A stretch of DNA of 21,857 nt from a virus, in the IMG/VR virus record IMGVR_UViG_3300022752_000441, positions 1-21,857 of that record, one strand, 5' to 3'. Below are positions 1 through 5,335 of this stretch, in pieces. The position numbers and the translations under genes were made by a program. Under the pieces are notes generated by a model. It did not search any database, was not told the origin of the DNA, and saw only the letters and a list, made by a program, of their open reading frames with translations. Numbering within the stretch: the first letter of the stretch is position 1; each line of letters opens with the position of its first letter.

Positions 1-61
1 ACAATTTAGGGGACTAACACTCACGCTGTATTAAGAGACGCCCTTTGAGCTTGTTAACATG

Positions 62-76
62 TATAGCTATATACTG
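62..76. repeat. 15-bp motif shared with 10412-10426
   Basis: TATAGCTATATACTG here and TATAGCTGTATACTG at 10412-10426 differ at one base. Both copies lie outside genes. No function is recognised. The motif could be a regulatory site or chance similarity in AT-rich DNA. Confidence 0.3.
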
Positions 77-146
77 GCGCAATTCCTTTACACCTATAGC
101 TAGTTTTTTTGTGTTATTGAATAAGGTTGTCTGTTTTCCTGCAAGT

Positions 147-190
147 AAGACTAACTAACACAGTATCAATGAGTTATGTTAGTCAGTCTT
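147..190. repeat. Imperfect inverted repeat, 13-bp arms
   Basis: The arms AAGACTAACTAAC (147-159) and GTTAGTCAGTCTT (178-190) pair at 12 of 13 positions around an 18-nt loop. It lies just past the terminator of the minus-strand gene and has no T-tract on either side, so it is not a typical terminator. It could be an operator, a processing hairpin or a replication-associated structure. Apart from this, the 62-76 motif and the terminator, positions 1-235 show no gene. Confidence 0.4.
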
Positions 191-204
191 CTTGTGGGAT
201 TATA

Positions 205-228
205 TAAAAAACCCCCCGAAGGGGGTTT
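205..228 (-). terminator. Rho-independent terminator of the minus-strand gene
   Basis: Read on the minus strand there is an 8-bp stem (AAACCCCC / GGGGGTTT) closed by a TTCG tetraloop in a C-UUCG-G context, followed by a run of T. It begins 7 bases past the stop codon of the 134-aa gene. The geometry is textbook. Confidence 0.9.
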
Positions 229-235
229 AAGGCTG

Positions 236-640
236 TTAAGCCTTAGCACTGCGAGTTCTGCGAGCAGGTGCAGGAGCAGGTGCGCTAGCACCAGCGATTG
301 CAGACTCGAGCTTTACAAGGTCGATGTCTGCATAGAGACGGGTGGACTTCCTGGGTTCAGGAAGGTCATTCCCGTGTCTATCCTGGGTGTAGTAGACAGG
401 TTCTTCTGTCTGTACATCCCAGTCGATGTGATCGCCTACTGAGAGGGACTCGAAGTAAGCGGTTACAGCGTCTACTTGATCTTCTGAGGCATCAGATGAT
501 TCAAGTAGGTACTTCAAAGATGGTACATGGTACAGAGTACCTGTCCATCTGAAGATACCTTTTAAAAGTCCTTTACCTTGTTTAGGTGCTTCTGCACACA
601 CTAATAGGGATCCACCCTTGTTAATTCTTCTAATATACAT
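236..640 (-). CDS. Hypothetical phage protein, 134 aa, basic Ala/Pro tail
   Basis: This is the only convincing minus-strand gene in the window. The family is not recognised. The protein starts MYIRRINKGG, has a mixed alpha/beta-looking body with an acidic stretch around residues 50-80, and ends in a low-complexity tail of Ala-Pro repeats followed by basic residues (ARRTRSAKA). Such tails often mediate contacts with nucleic acid or partner proteins. The tail makes its DNA more GC-rich than the rest of the gene. It is followed at once by a strong terminator and faces the divergent + strand block, which suggests it is the last or a stand-alone gene of the other arm. A hairpin (656-661 pairing with 675-680) lies upstream of its start. 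The two + strand ORFs over the same bases are shadows. Confidence 0.75.
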   Translation of the reverse strand: MYIRRINKGGSLLVCAEAPKQGKGLLKGIFRWTGTLYHVPSLKYLLESSDASEDQVDAVTAYFESLSVGDHIDWDVQTEEPVYYTQDRHGNDLPEPRKSTRLYADIDLVKLESAIAGASAPAPAPARRTRSAKA

Positions 641-748
641 ATTATGTATTTTTTATGGCAGGGGCGCACGACCACTGCCAAATAAAGGTGGGGGAGTTGT
701 TGATTAGGACCCATCACATTCTCTAATACAATAGGTATTTAAATGGCA

Positions 749-784
749 GACTTGGGGGGTGACTTAGGGGGTAACTTGGGGGGG
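749..784 (+). repeat. Three tandem 12-bp G-run repeats (iteron-like, possible G4)
   Basis: The units are GACTTGGGGGGT (749-760), GACTTAGGGGGT (761-772) and AACTTGGGGGGG (773-784). They are contiguous, in phase and close to one helical turn long. With the later G6 run at 807-812 they give four G-tracts of five or more, enough in principle for a G-quadruplex with the parS-like palindrome in the last loop. The repeats are seen directly; any function as iterons or quadruplex is inferred. Confidence 0.65.
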
Positions 785-787
785 ATG

Positions 788-801
788 GTTCCACGTGGAA
801 C
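788..801. promoter_or_regulatory. parS-like palindrome GTTCCACGTGGAAC
   Basis: This is a perfect 14-bp palindrome centred on CACGTG. With one flanking base on each side the minus strand reads TGTTCCACGTGGAACC, which matches from memory the parS centromere sites bound by chromosomal ParB proteins in Pseudomonas. The consensus recalled more broadly is TGTTNCACGTGNAACA. No T-tract follows, so it is not a terminator. No parA or parB gene is seen in the window, so a host ParB or a phage ParB elsewhere would be needed. It could instead be an operator for a phage repressor. Confidence 0.55.
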
Positions 802-821
802 AATATGGGGGGAATTTATTA

Positions 822-860
822 TTTGGAAATTTCCCTAATGTCCCTATAATTTTGTATATT
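822..860 (+). promoter_or_regulatory. Bacteroidota-type promoter upstream of the PhoH-like gene
   Basis: TTTG (822-825) is followed by a 21-nt spacer and TAATTTTG (847-854). This fits the established Bacteroidota primary sigma pattern TTTG-N19-21-TAnnTTTG. The -7 box is embedded in the repeated element TTTTGTATATT (850-860), also found at 10475 and 17258. Transcription would start near 860-870 and produce a leader of about 290 nt before the ATG at 1159. Confidence 0.6.
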
Positions 861-870
861 AGAATTGTAG

Positions 871-1158
871 AGCATCCTCTGTATACCACAGAGATCACCC
901 TTGAGGGATTAAAATAGTAGGGGGTCAGACGTTGGATGGTAGGTCTAAATAAGACTGAGATTTCTCCGACAGGTGCAAAAAGGTCTGATAATATAAACCA
1001 GGGAGTGGACCATTACACATAGGTAGAGTGTTCTGAATTAACAGAGATATTAGGATCCATGTAGGTGTAGGACATAAGTCTGACGTACAGCCCAGGTGAA
1101 ATTTACAGATGAATTAAAAGATCTCTAGGGGAGAGGTGTATTTATATAAAACTACTTT
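871..1158 (+). promoter_or_regulatory. Long hairpin-rich 5' leader of the PhoH-like gene
   Basis: No ORF was found. Visible hairpins are CTCTGT/ACAGAG (877-893), CCCT/AGGG (898-907), a longer-range TCAGAC/GTCTGA pairing spanning roughly 926-986 that encloses GTCT/AGAC, and TCTCT/GGAGA shortly before the start codon. A leader of nearly 290 nt is long for a compact phage and may carry post-transcriptional control. It matches no riboswitch class I recognise. Confidence 0.3.
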
Positions 1159-1812
1159 ATGAAAGAACCAAATAGAGAACGTAAGAATGATATTAAGTAT
1201 ACAATACAGCTAAATGATGAACAAAAGGAGGCTAAAAGACTTATTAGGGAAAACCAAATTGTGGTTATTACTGGTAGGGCTGGATGTGGTAAATCACTTG
1301 TATCAGCACAGACAGCTCTTGATTTTTTGTTCAAGAAAGAATGTGACCAAATCTTAGTTACTAGGGCAGCTGTAGAAGTGGGGCATTCTCTGGGGTTTCT
1401 TCCTGGGTCTTTAGATGATAAGTTTAACCCCTATCTAGAAGCATTTATAGAAAACCTAACAAAATGCTATGATAAAGGAAAGATACAGTCATTAGTGGAA
1501 GATAAGAAGGTGACAGCCCTGCCAGTGCAGTTTATCAGGGGCAAAACTATAGATGATGTACTAGTGGTAGAAGAAGCCCAGAATCTTACAAAGACAGAAA
1601 TGCTTGCTATTCTCACTAGACTAGGAAAGACAGGAAAGATAATTATTAACGGGGATAATGAACAGCAGGATATAAAGGGAGAGTTTAATGGACTTAAATA
1701 TGTTATTGAACTATCTAAAAAAATCCAAGAGATTAAATGGGTAAAACTTAAACACAACCACAGGTCAGATCTAGTAGGAAAAATACTAGACTACGAATAC
1801 AAGGGGAGCTAA
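1159..1812 (+). CDS. phoH-like: PhoH-like ATPase
   Basis: This 217-aa protein is a P-loop NTPase of the PhoH family (helicase superfamily I-like core). It shows a Walker A GRAGCGKS at residues 39-46, the PhoH-typical stretch HSLGFLPGSLDDKFNPYLEA (about 76-95), a Walker B-like DVLVVEEAQN (133-142, with Glu where Asp is usual) and the sensor NGDNEQQD (164-171). PhoH homologues are common in phages. Their role there is unsettled, but RNA or DNA unwinding linked to nucleotide or phosphate metabolism is often proposed. It is the first gene of the + strand block, behind the promoter at 822-854 and a long leader. Its stop codon sits in the loop of its own terminator, so it is probably transcribed as a single gene. 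The ATG at 1159 keeps the full N-terminal helix ahead of the P-loop. Confidence 0.9.
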   Translation: MKEPNRERKNDIKYTIQLNDEQKEAKRLIRENQIVVITGRAGCGKSLVSAQTALDFLFKKECDQILVTRAAVEVGHSLGFLPGSLDDKFNPYLEAFIENLTKCYDKGKIQSLVEDKKVTALPVQFIRGKTIDDVLVVEEAQNLTKTEMLAILTRLGKTGKIIINGDNEQQDIKGEFNGLKYVIELSKKIQEIKWVKLKHNHRSDLVGKILDYEYKGS

Positions 1813-1825
1813 GCTCTCCTTTTTT
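1803..1825 (+). terminator. Terminator overlapping the stop codon of the PhoH-like gene
   Basis: GGGGAGCT and AGCTCTCC pair (one G-T wobble) around the TAA stop at 1810-1812 and are followed by six T. The last codons and the stop form part of the hairpin, so terminating ribosomes could affect its folding. Confidence 0.75.
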
Positions 1826-1892
1826 ATTAACATAATGTGTATAAGTAAATTAAAATAATATTTTATTTATATATAAATTTGGTAAGTTTAAA

Positions 1893-1914
1893 CATTTTAA
1901 GTATATTATATTAT
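1893..1914 (+). promoter_or_regulatory. Possible promoter or leader element before the 1913 gene
   Basis: GTATATTATATTAT (1901-1914) is identical to bases within the putative promoter at 17262-17275. It runs into the ATG at 1913. A new transcription start is expected after the terminator at 1803-1825. If the start site is analogous to the other copies it would fall inside the gene, so the upstream TTTTAA may matter more. Weak evidence. Confidence 0.25.
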
Positions 1915-2137
1915 GAAAAAACCAAATTATGAGATTGAACCTATTGAAGGGCATTTCTCCCATTATCGTGTAACCACTAATAAATATGGAATGCAGGTAA
2001 GGGTACCAGTCATTGATGTTAGAGATGGGGTGGTAGAAAGGATTACAGCTCTACATATGGAGAGTATGTCTAAGAGGAGTAAATATATGAACTACAATGA
2101 ATATCACAGATCACATAAACCAAGAAAAACATTATGA
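1913..2137 (+). CDS. Hypothetical protein, 74 aa
   Basis: This small basic protein has no recognised family. It starts MKKPNYEIEP, has a probable beta-rich middle (MQVRVPVIDVRDGVVERI) and a Lys/Arg/His-rich C-terminus (YHRSHKPRKTL) that suggests nucleic-acid binding. It is the first gene after the PhoH-like terminator. Its TGA overlaps the ATG of the next gene as ATGA, which indicates translational coupling. Confidence 0.7.
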   Translation: MKKPNYEIEPIEGHFSHYRVTTNKYGMQVRVPVIDVRDGVVERITALHMESMSKRSKYMNYNEYHRSHKPRKTL

Positions 2138-2394
2138 TACATCAGTGCAATATAAACTGTAAAACAATGGAACCAGGAATGTCTGAGTCTTTAGGAATCC
2201 AAGACCCAGGTAAATGGCTACCTTTTATATTTGATATAGGAATGGTGGAAGCTGCAAAAATGACGACAGATGATGAAGACGATGCGTTATTTAATTGTAC
2301 TTCAATCTTTACTATGAATGGGGATGTATATATAATAGATACCCCTTACAAAAAGTTTTCTAAAATATTTTTAGAATATTATAAATCAGAATAA
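2134..2394 (+). CDS. Hypothetical protein, 86 aa
   Basis: Family not recognised. The protein is acidic in the middle (TTDDEDDALF) and ends in a lysine- and aromatic-rich stretch (YKKFSKIFLEYYKSE). The start is supported by the 4-base ATGA overlap with the upstream gene. Two Cys near the N-terminus (CNINC, residues 4-8) could bind a metal, but no second pair is evident. Its position among the small genes between PhoH and the packaging genes suggests a minor or regulatory role. Confidence 0.65.
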   Translation: MIHQCNINCKTMEPGMSESLGIQDPGKWLPFIFDIGMVEAAKMTTDDEDDALFNCTSIFTMNGDVYIIDTPYKKFSKIFLEYYKSE

Positions 2395-2405
2395 AACCAA
2401 TTAAA

Positions 2406-2717
2406 ATGACAGAAGAAAAACAACCTACTAGAGAAGAAATTATTGCTTTTCTAAATGAAACTATTGAAGTGACAAAACTTAGGTCGGAATTGCAAGATCT
2501 TAATACAAAAATTGCAGTTAGTCGAGCTGAAGAGTTAAAAGCACTTGTATTTATTGGTCAAATTACCAATCCTAAACAAGATGAGTTAGAAAACTATACA
2601 GTCACTCAAGATGATATTGATAATAATCCTGACTTTAAAGACAATGGTATAAAAGCTGGTGATGAGATTAAAGTGCCAGCTGAAGTAAAGAGAAAACTTA
2701 AACGTGAAACTGCATAA
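2406..2717 (+). CDS. Hypothetical charged helical protein, 103 aa
   Basis: The N-terminal half (about residues 7-50) is highly charged and heptad-like, probably a helix or short coiled coil. The C-terminal half contains TVTQDDIDNNPDFKDNGIKAGDEIKVP, which resembles the consensus of small SH3- or LysM-like beta folds where a numbered parameter is followed by GDEI-V. It ends in a basic stretch (KRKLKRETA). No family is assigned. The leader carries ACCAATTA directly before the ATG and no Shine-Dalgarno. It lies 2 bases upstream of the wHTH-like gene. Confidence 0.75.
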   Translation: MTEEKQPTREEIIAFLNETIEVTKLRSELQDLNTKIAVSRAEELKALVFIGQITNPKQDELENYTVTQDDIDNNPDFKDNGIKAGDEIKVPAEVKRKLKRETA

Positions 2718-2719
2718 TA

Positions 2720-3085
2720 ATGGCTGTAGTAAATCAAGTGGACAAAAAAGCAAAACTTGATAAATTCACTATAGTTCAGTATCAAATACTTACACACTGT
2801 TTTCTTACAGGCATTGTTCTTAGTAGTGCTGAACTTACATGTTTATCAATGTTAGCATTAGAGGGTGAGCAAGAGCTGAATAGTTTTTGCCAGAAGATGC
2901 ATTCTATGTCTATATTCAAGTCTGCCCAAACTGTTAGGAATACAATTTCCAAAGCTGAAAAAAATAAGCTTGTAGTAAAGGAAGGAAAGAGCAAAAAAAG
3001 AATATGGATTAATAATGAAATGAAGGTGCAAAAAGATGGTAATATATTATTAAACTATAAATTCTTGTCTCTTGAATCCTCATAA
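2720..3085 (+). CDS. Putative winged-helix DNA-binding protein, 121 aa
   Basis: The middle and C-terminal parts look like a winged helix. Residues about 70-105 read as a recognition helix (SAQTVRNTISKAEKNKLV) followed by a beta-hairpin wing (VKEGKSKKRIWIN). A wHTH protein next to an IHF-like gene upstream of the terminase is consistent with crAss-like gene order as I recall it. Possible roles are transcriptional control of late genes or DNA recognition during packaging initiation, like a small terminase, but neither is shown. Its 3' end overlaps the start of the IHF-like gene by 14 bases. Confidence 0.65.
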   Translation: MAVVNQVDKKAKLDKFTIVQYQILTHCFLTGIVLSSAELTCLSMLALEGEQELNSFCQKMHSMSIFKSAQTVRNTISKAEKNKLVVKEGKSKKRIWINNEMKVQKDGNILLNYKFLSLESS

Positions 3086-3449
3086 AGTTAAAGACCTTCT
3101 TCCAAGTTTTGCCATGGAAATTGATAAACCTGTACATGAAGTACAGGCTGTTATGCTATTCTACTATAAAACAATAAGACAACAACTGACAAAGCTTGAG
3201 GATGTAAATGTGCATTTAGAAAATTTAGGCACATTTTATATAAAGGAAAGGGCTCTTGATTCTTACATAGAAAAATGTGAAAATATAATAGAAATACTTT
3301 CTAACAATACTATAAAGGAATATGCATCTAAAGAAGATTATAAAATTAAACTTCAGAAGATGAAGAATATGAAAGATCTTTTATTAGATGAAAAACAAAG
3401 AAGAAAAGATGTAATTAATAAAAGATTTAACAATGAGTCTAAAAGCTAA
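3072..3449 (+). CDS. IHF/HU-like DNA-binding protein, 125 aa, TTG start
   Basis: The first about 60 residues match the pattern of IHF/HU-family subunits in crAss-like phages. There is a helical N-terminus (VKDLLPSFAMEIDKPVHEVQ), then a helix ending in a VNVHLENLGTFYI strand that corresponds to the HU/IHF 'V.L.GFGTF' segment. The rest is a charged helical tail in place of the usual complete arm, so it is a diverged version. IHF-type proteins bend DNA and may help packaging, genome compaction or transcription. The frame has an in-frame stop at 3051-3053, so the first usable start is TTG at 3072. An ATG at 3114 would remove the first helix, so TTG is preferred. It overlaps both neighbours. Confidence 0.65.
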   Translation: MNPHKVKDLLPSFAMEIDKPVHEVQAVMLFYYKTIRQQLTKLEDVNVHLENLGTFYIKERALDSYIEKCENIIEILSNNTIKEYASKEDYKIKLQKMKNMKDLLLDEKQRRKDVINKRFNNESKS

Positions 3450-3762
3450 CATATTTAAGATTTGGAAAAATAAGGGACAAATACTAGAAGGTATAGCTAA
3501 TAGTATATTTAAACATGAGGACGTAGAGGCTGTAGCTGAATACAGAATGTTTGTCTGTAAAAATTGTAAGCTATATGATGAGAAAGGAGAAGGCTGTATG
3601 GTGCCTGGTACATCTCCCTGTTGTAATGAAAAGCTAGGAGGATGTGGATGTAGTCTTTCTTTAAAGACAAGGGCTATGTCTTCTGAATGTCCTTTTAAAA
3701 AATGGAAAGCAGAAATGTCAGAAGATGAGGAGGATATGTTAAACAAAAAACTAGGTTTATAA
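3433..3762 (+). CDS. Cys-rich, probably zinc-binding protein, 109 aa
   Basis: Residues about 42-90 contain a cluster of cysteines: CKNC, then single C, CC, CGC and C. This is enough for one or two zinc sites, as in zinc ribbons. The N-terminus is basic and helical and the C-terminus is acidic (MSEDEEDML). Small zinc-ribbon proteins of this kind are frequent between regulatory and packaging genes in Bacteroidota phages, but no function is assigned. The start overlaps the IHF-like gene by 17 bases and the stop overlaps the next ATG by one base, so it is within a coupled operon. Confidence 0.75.
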   Translation: MSLKANIFKIWKNKGQILEGIANSIFKHEDVEAVAEYRMFVCKNCKLYDEKGEGCMVPGTSPCCNEKLGGCGCSLSLKTRAMSSECPFKKWKAEMSEDEEDMLNKKLGL

Positions 3763-4589
3763 TGGCACTAATATTTAAACCAGAGAAACATGAATATGTA
3801 TCATTAGCTGATGATGGAATTAAATGGACAAGTGTAACTAGTTTCATATCTAATTTTAAACAGCCTTTTGATGCAGACATTATAGCTAAGAAATCTTCTA
3901 AAAGCAAGAAGTCCAAGTGGTATGGAATGAATGTAGAAGATATTAAAACTGCCTGGGCTAGTGAATCTAAAAGAGCTACAGATTTAGGTACATGGTATCA
4001 TAATCAAAGGGAGGTTGATATATGTGGACTTGAGACAATAGAAAGAGAGGGAGTGAATATCCCTATATTTAAACCTATTCAACAAGATGGAGCAAAGATA
4101 GCTCCAGAACAAAAACTTAAAGAGGGTGTCTATCCAGAACATATGGTTTATTTAAAATCAGCAGGACTTTGTGGTCAATCTGATTTAGTAGAAGTAGTAA
4201 ATGGAAAGGTAAATATAACAGATTATAAAACTAATAAAGAAATTAAAGTTGAGGGATATACTAATTGGGAAGGAATCACTCAAAAGATGGGTGCTCCTGT
4301 CAATCACCTTGATGATTGTAATTTTAATCACTATTCTCTTCAGCTTAGTTTGTATATGTATATTATTCTTAAACATAATCCTAGGCTTACTCCTGGTACC
4401 CTTAAACTTCATCATATATTATTTCAAGAAGCAGGAAGAGATCGTTTTAATAATCCTATATCTGCTCTTGATACTTATGGTGATCCTATTGTCACAGATG
4501 TAGTACAATATAATGTTTCTTATTTAAAGGATGAAGTGATATCTTTAATACATTGGTTAGCAAATAATAAAGAAAAACTTAAGAAATGA
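3762..4589 (+). CDS. PD-(D/E)XK nuclease, RecB/Cas4-like, 275 aa
   Basis: The protein carries the RecB-family nuclease signature. It has a GxxxH motif (LGTWYHNQ, His80), a Glu in the PEHMVY segment (Glu126), GQSDLVEV with Asp141, NITDYKTNK with Asp154 and Lys156, and the QLSLYMY motif (Gln194, Tyr198) typical of RecB, Cas4 and lambda-exonuclease-like enzymes. It should be a metal-dependent exo- or endonuclease. A nuclease directly in the packaging operon could resolve branches in replicated DNA, act in recombination or process ends before packaging, or it may degrade host DNA. The specific role is inferred. The stop overlaps the next start as ATGA. Confidence 0.85.
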   Translation: MALIFKPEKHEYVSLADDGIKWTSVTSFISNFKQPFDADIIAKKSSKSKKSKWYGMNVEDIKTAWASESKRATDLGTWYHNQREVDICGLETIEREGVNIPIFKPIQQDGAKIAPEQKLKEGVYPEHMVYLKSAGLCGQSDLVEVVNGKVNITDYKTNKEIKVEGYTNWEGITQKMGAPVNHLDDCNFNHYSLQLSLYMYIILKHNPRLTPGTLKLHHILFQEAGRDRFNNPISALDTYGDPIVTDVVQYNVSYLKDEVISLIHWLANNKEKLKK

Positions 4590-5098
4590 TAAGATTACTT
4601 GATATACAAAATGGTAAAGTAATTCCTAGTGAGCATTGTTATACTTTAAAGTTTCTTAAAGATATTATGGAAGAACATCCAGATGAGTATCTTAAGATAT
4701 ATGCTTATTTGTTTTATATGACATGTCCTAATCCTGACATGAACCCTTTCTTTGATATTCCAGAGACAGATAAAGAAGAGTTTATTCTTAAAGAAATAGA
4801 TGCAGACTTTAGCACAGAAGATGAAAAGGTCATTCATGCTTTAAAAATGTGTGAAAAGATGTATCAAACTCCTACATATAGAGCCTATTTAGGAATTAAA
4901 ATATTCTTAGATAATATGGCTAAGAGCATGGCTAGCGAACAACTTACATTTGGTAGAGATGGTTCTAGTCCTGCACTTCTCAGAATGGCTGAAAAATATG
5001 ACGCTGTTAGACAATCTTTTAAAGGAGTATATAGAGATTTAATGGAGGAGCAACAGTCTTCTGTACGAGGTGGTCAGAATCTTGCATACGATCAATAA
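4586..5098 (+). CDS. Conserved-looking protein upstream of TerL, 170 aa
   Basis: Family not assigned. The protein is mostly helical and acidic, with a long central segment (STEDEKVIHALKMCEKMYQT) and a C-terminal helix ending in a polar tail (EEQQSSVRGGQNLAYDQ). It lies just before the large terminase, translationally coupled to the nuclease. This is where a small terminase or packaging accessory protein would be expected, but there is no clear HTH, so a small-terminase role is a hypothesis only. Confidence 0.75.
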   Translation: MIRLLDIQNGKVIPSEHCYTLKFLKDIMEEHPDEYLKIYAYLFYMTCPNPDMNPFFDIPETDKEEFILKEIDADFSTEDEKVIHALKMCEKMYQTPTYRAYLGIKIFLDNMAKSMASEQLTFGRDGSSPALLRMAEKYDAVRQSFKGVYRDLMEEQQSSVRGGQNLAYDQ

Positions 5099-5116
5099 CA
5101 CTTAAAACATATAACA

Positions 5117-5335
5117 ATGAGTGAAGATCAAATCTATTTGTATGACTGGTTATTTCATTATAATCCTTATACAAAAAAATGGGCAGCTTTTCCTAAAGAT
5201 TTAAAGAATGAATATTTTATAAACTACAATCATCCTAGTGTAATAAGAAGTAGTTCTATAAATACATTAATTGAACTATTACAAAGAACAGAAGGGGATA
5301 CAGATAAGTTAGAAAAGCTGGCGAATAAAAAGTAA
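5117..5335 (+). CDS. Hypothetical protein, 72 aa
   Basis: This small soluble protein has an aromatic-rich N-terminus (YLYDWLFHYNPYTKKWAAF) and a helical C-terminus (SINTLIELLQRTEGDTDKLE). The NPYTKKWAAF stretch resembles short beta-hairpin elements, but no family is recognised. The upstream leader is A-rich (cttaaaacatataaca) with no Shine-Dalgarno. Its stop TAA abuts the terminase ATG (TAAATG), supporting co-expression with the terminase. Confidence 0.75.
   Translation: MSEDQIYLYDWLFHYNPYTKKWAAFPKDLKNEYFINYNHPSVIRSSSINTLIELLQRTEGDTDKLEKLANKK

Larger units (their letters stand above)
641..1158. other. 518-bp divergence region, G-rich, no gene seen
   Basis: No believable ORF lies here on either strand, and the base composition is more G-rich than in the neighbouring genes. 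It contains a hairpin upstream of the minus gene (656-680), three tandem 12-bp G-run repeats (749-784), a parS-like palindrome (788-801), another G6 run (807-812), the palindrome GGAAATTTCC (825-834), a Bacteroidota-like promoter (822-854) and a hairpin-rich leader (871-1158). The density of elements suggests a control region, possibly for replication, segregation or a transcriptional switch between arms. This role is inference. Confidence 0.6.

Noticed and set aside
176-552. Two + strand ORFs (88 and 84 aa) over the minus-strand gene
   Set aside because: They lie antisense to the 134-aa gene, which has its own terminator on the minus strand. The first runs through the terminator stem and neither product resembles a protein family.
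4185-4503. Hydrophobic ORFs (84 aa +, 76 aa -) inside the nuclease gene
   Set aside because: Their membrane-like look comes from reading AT-rich codons in other frames. The nuclease motifs on the main frame continue through both.
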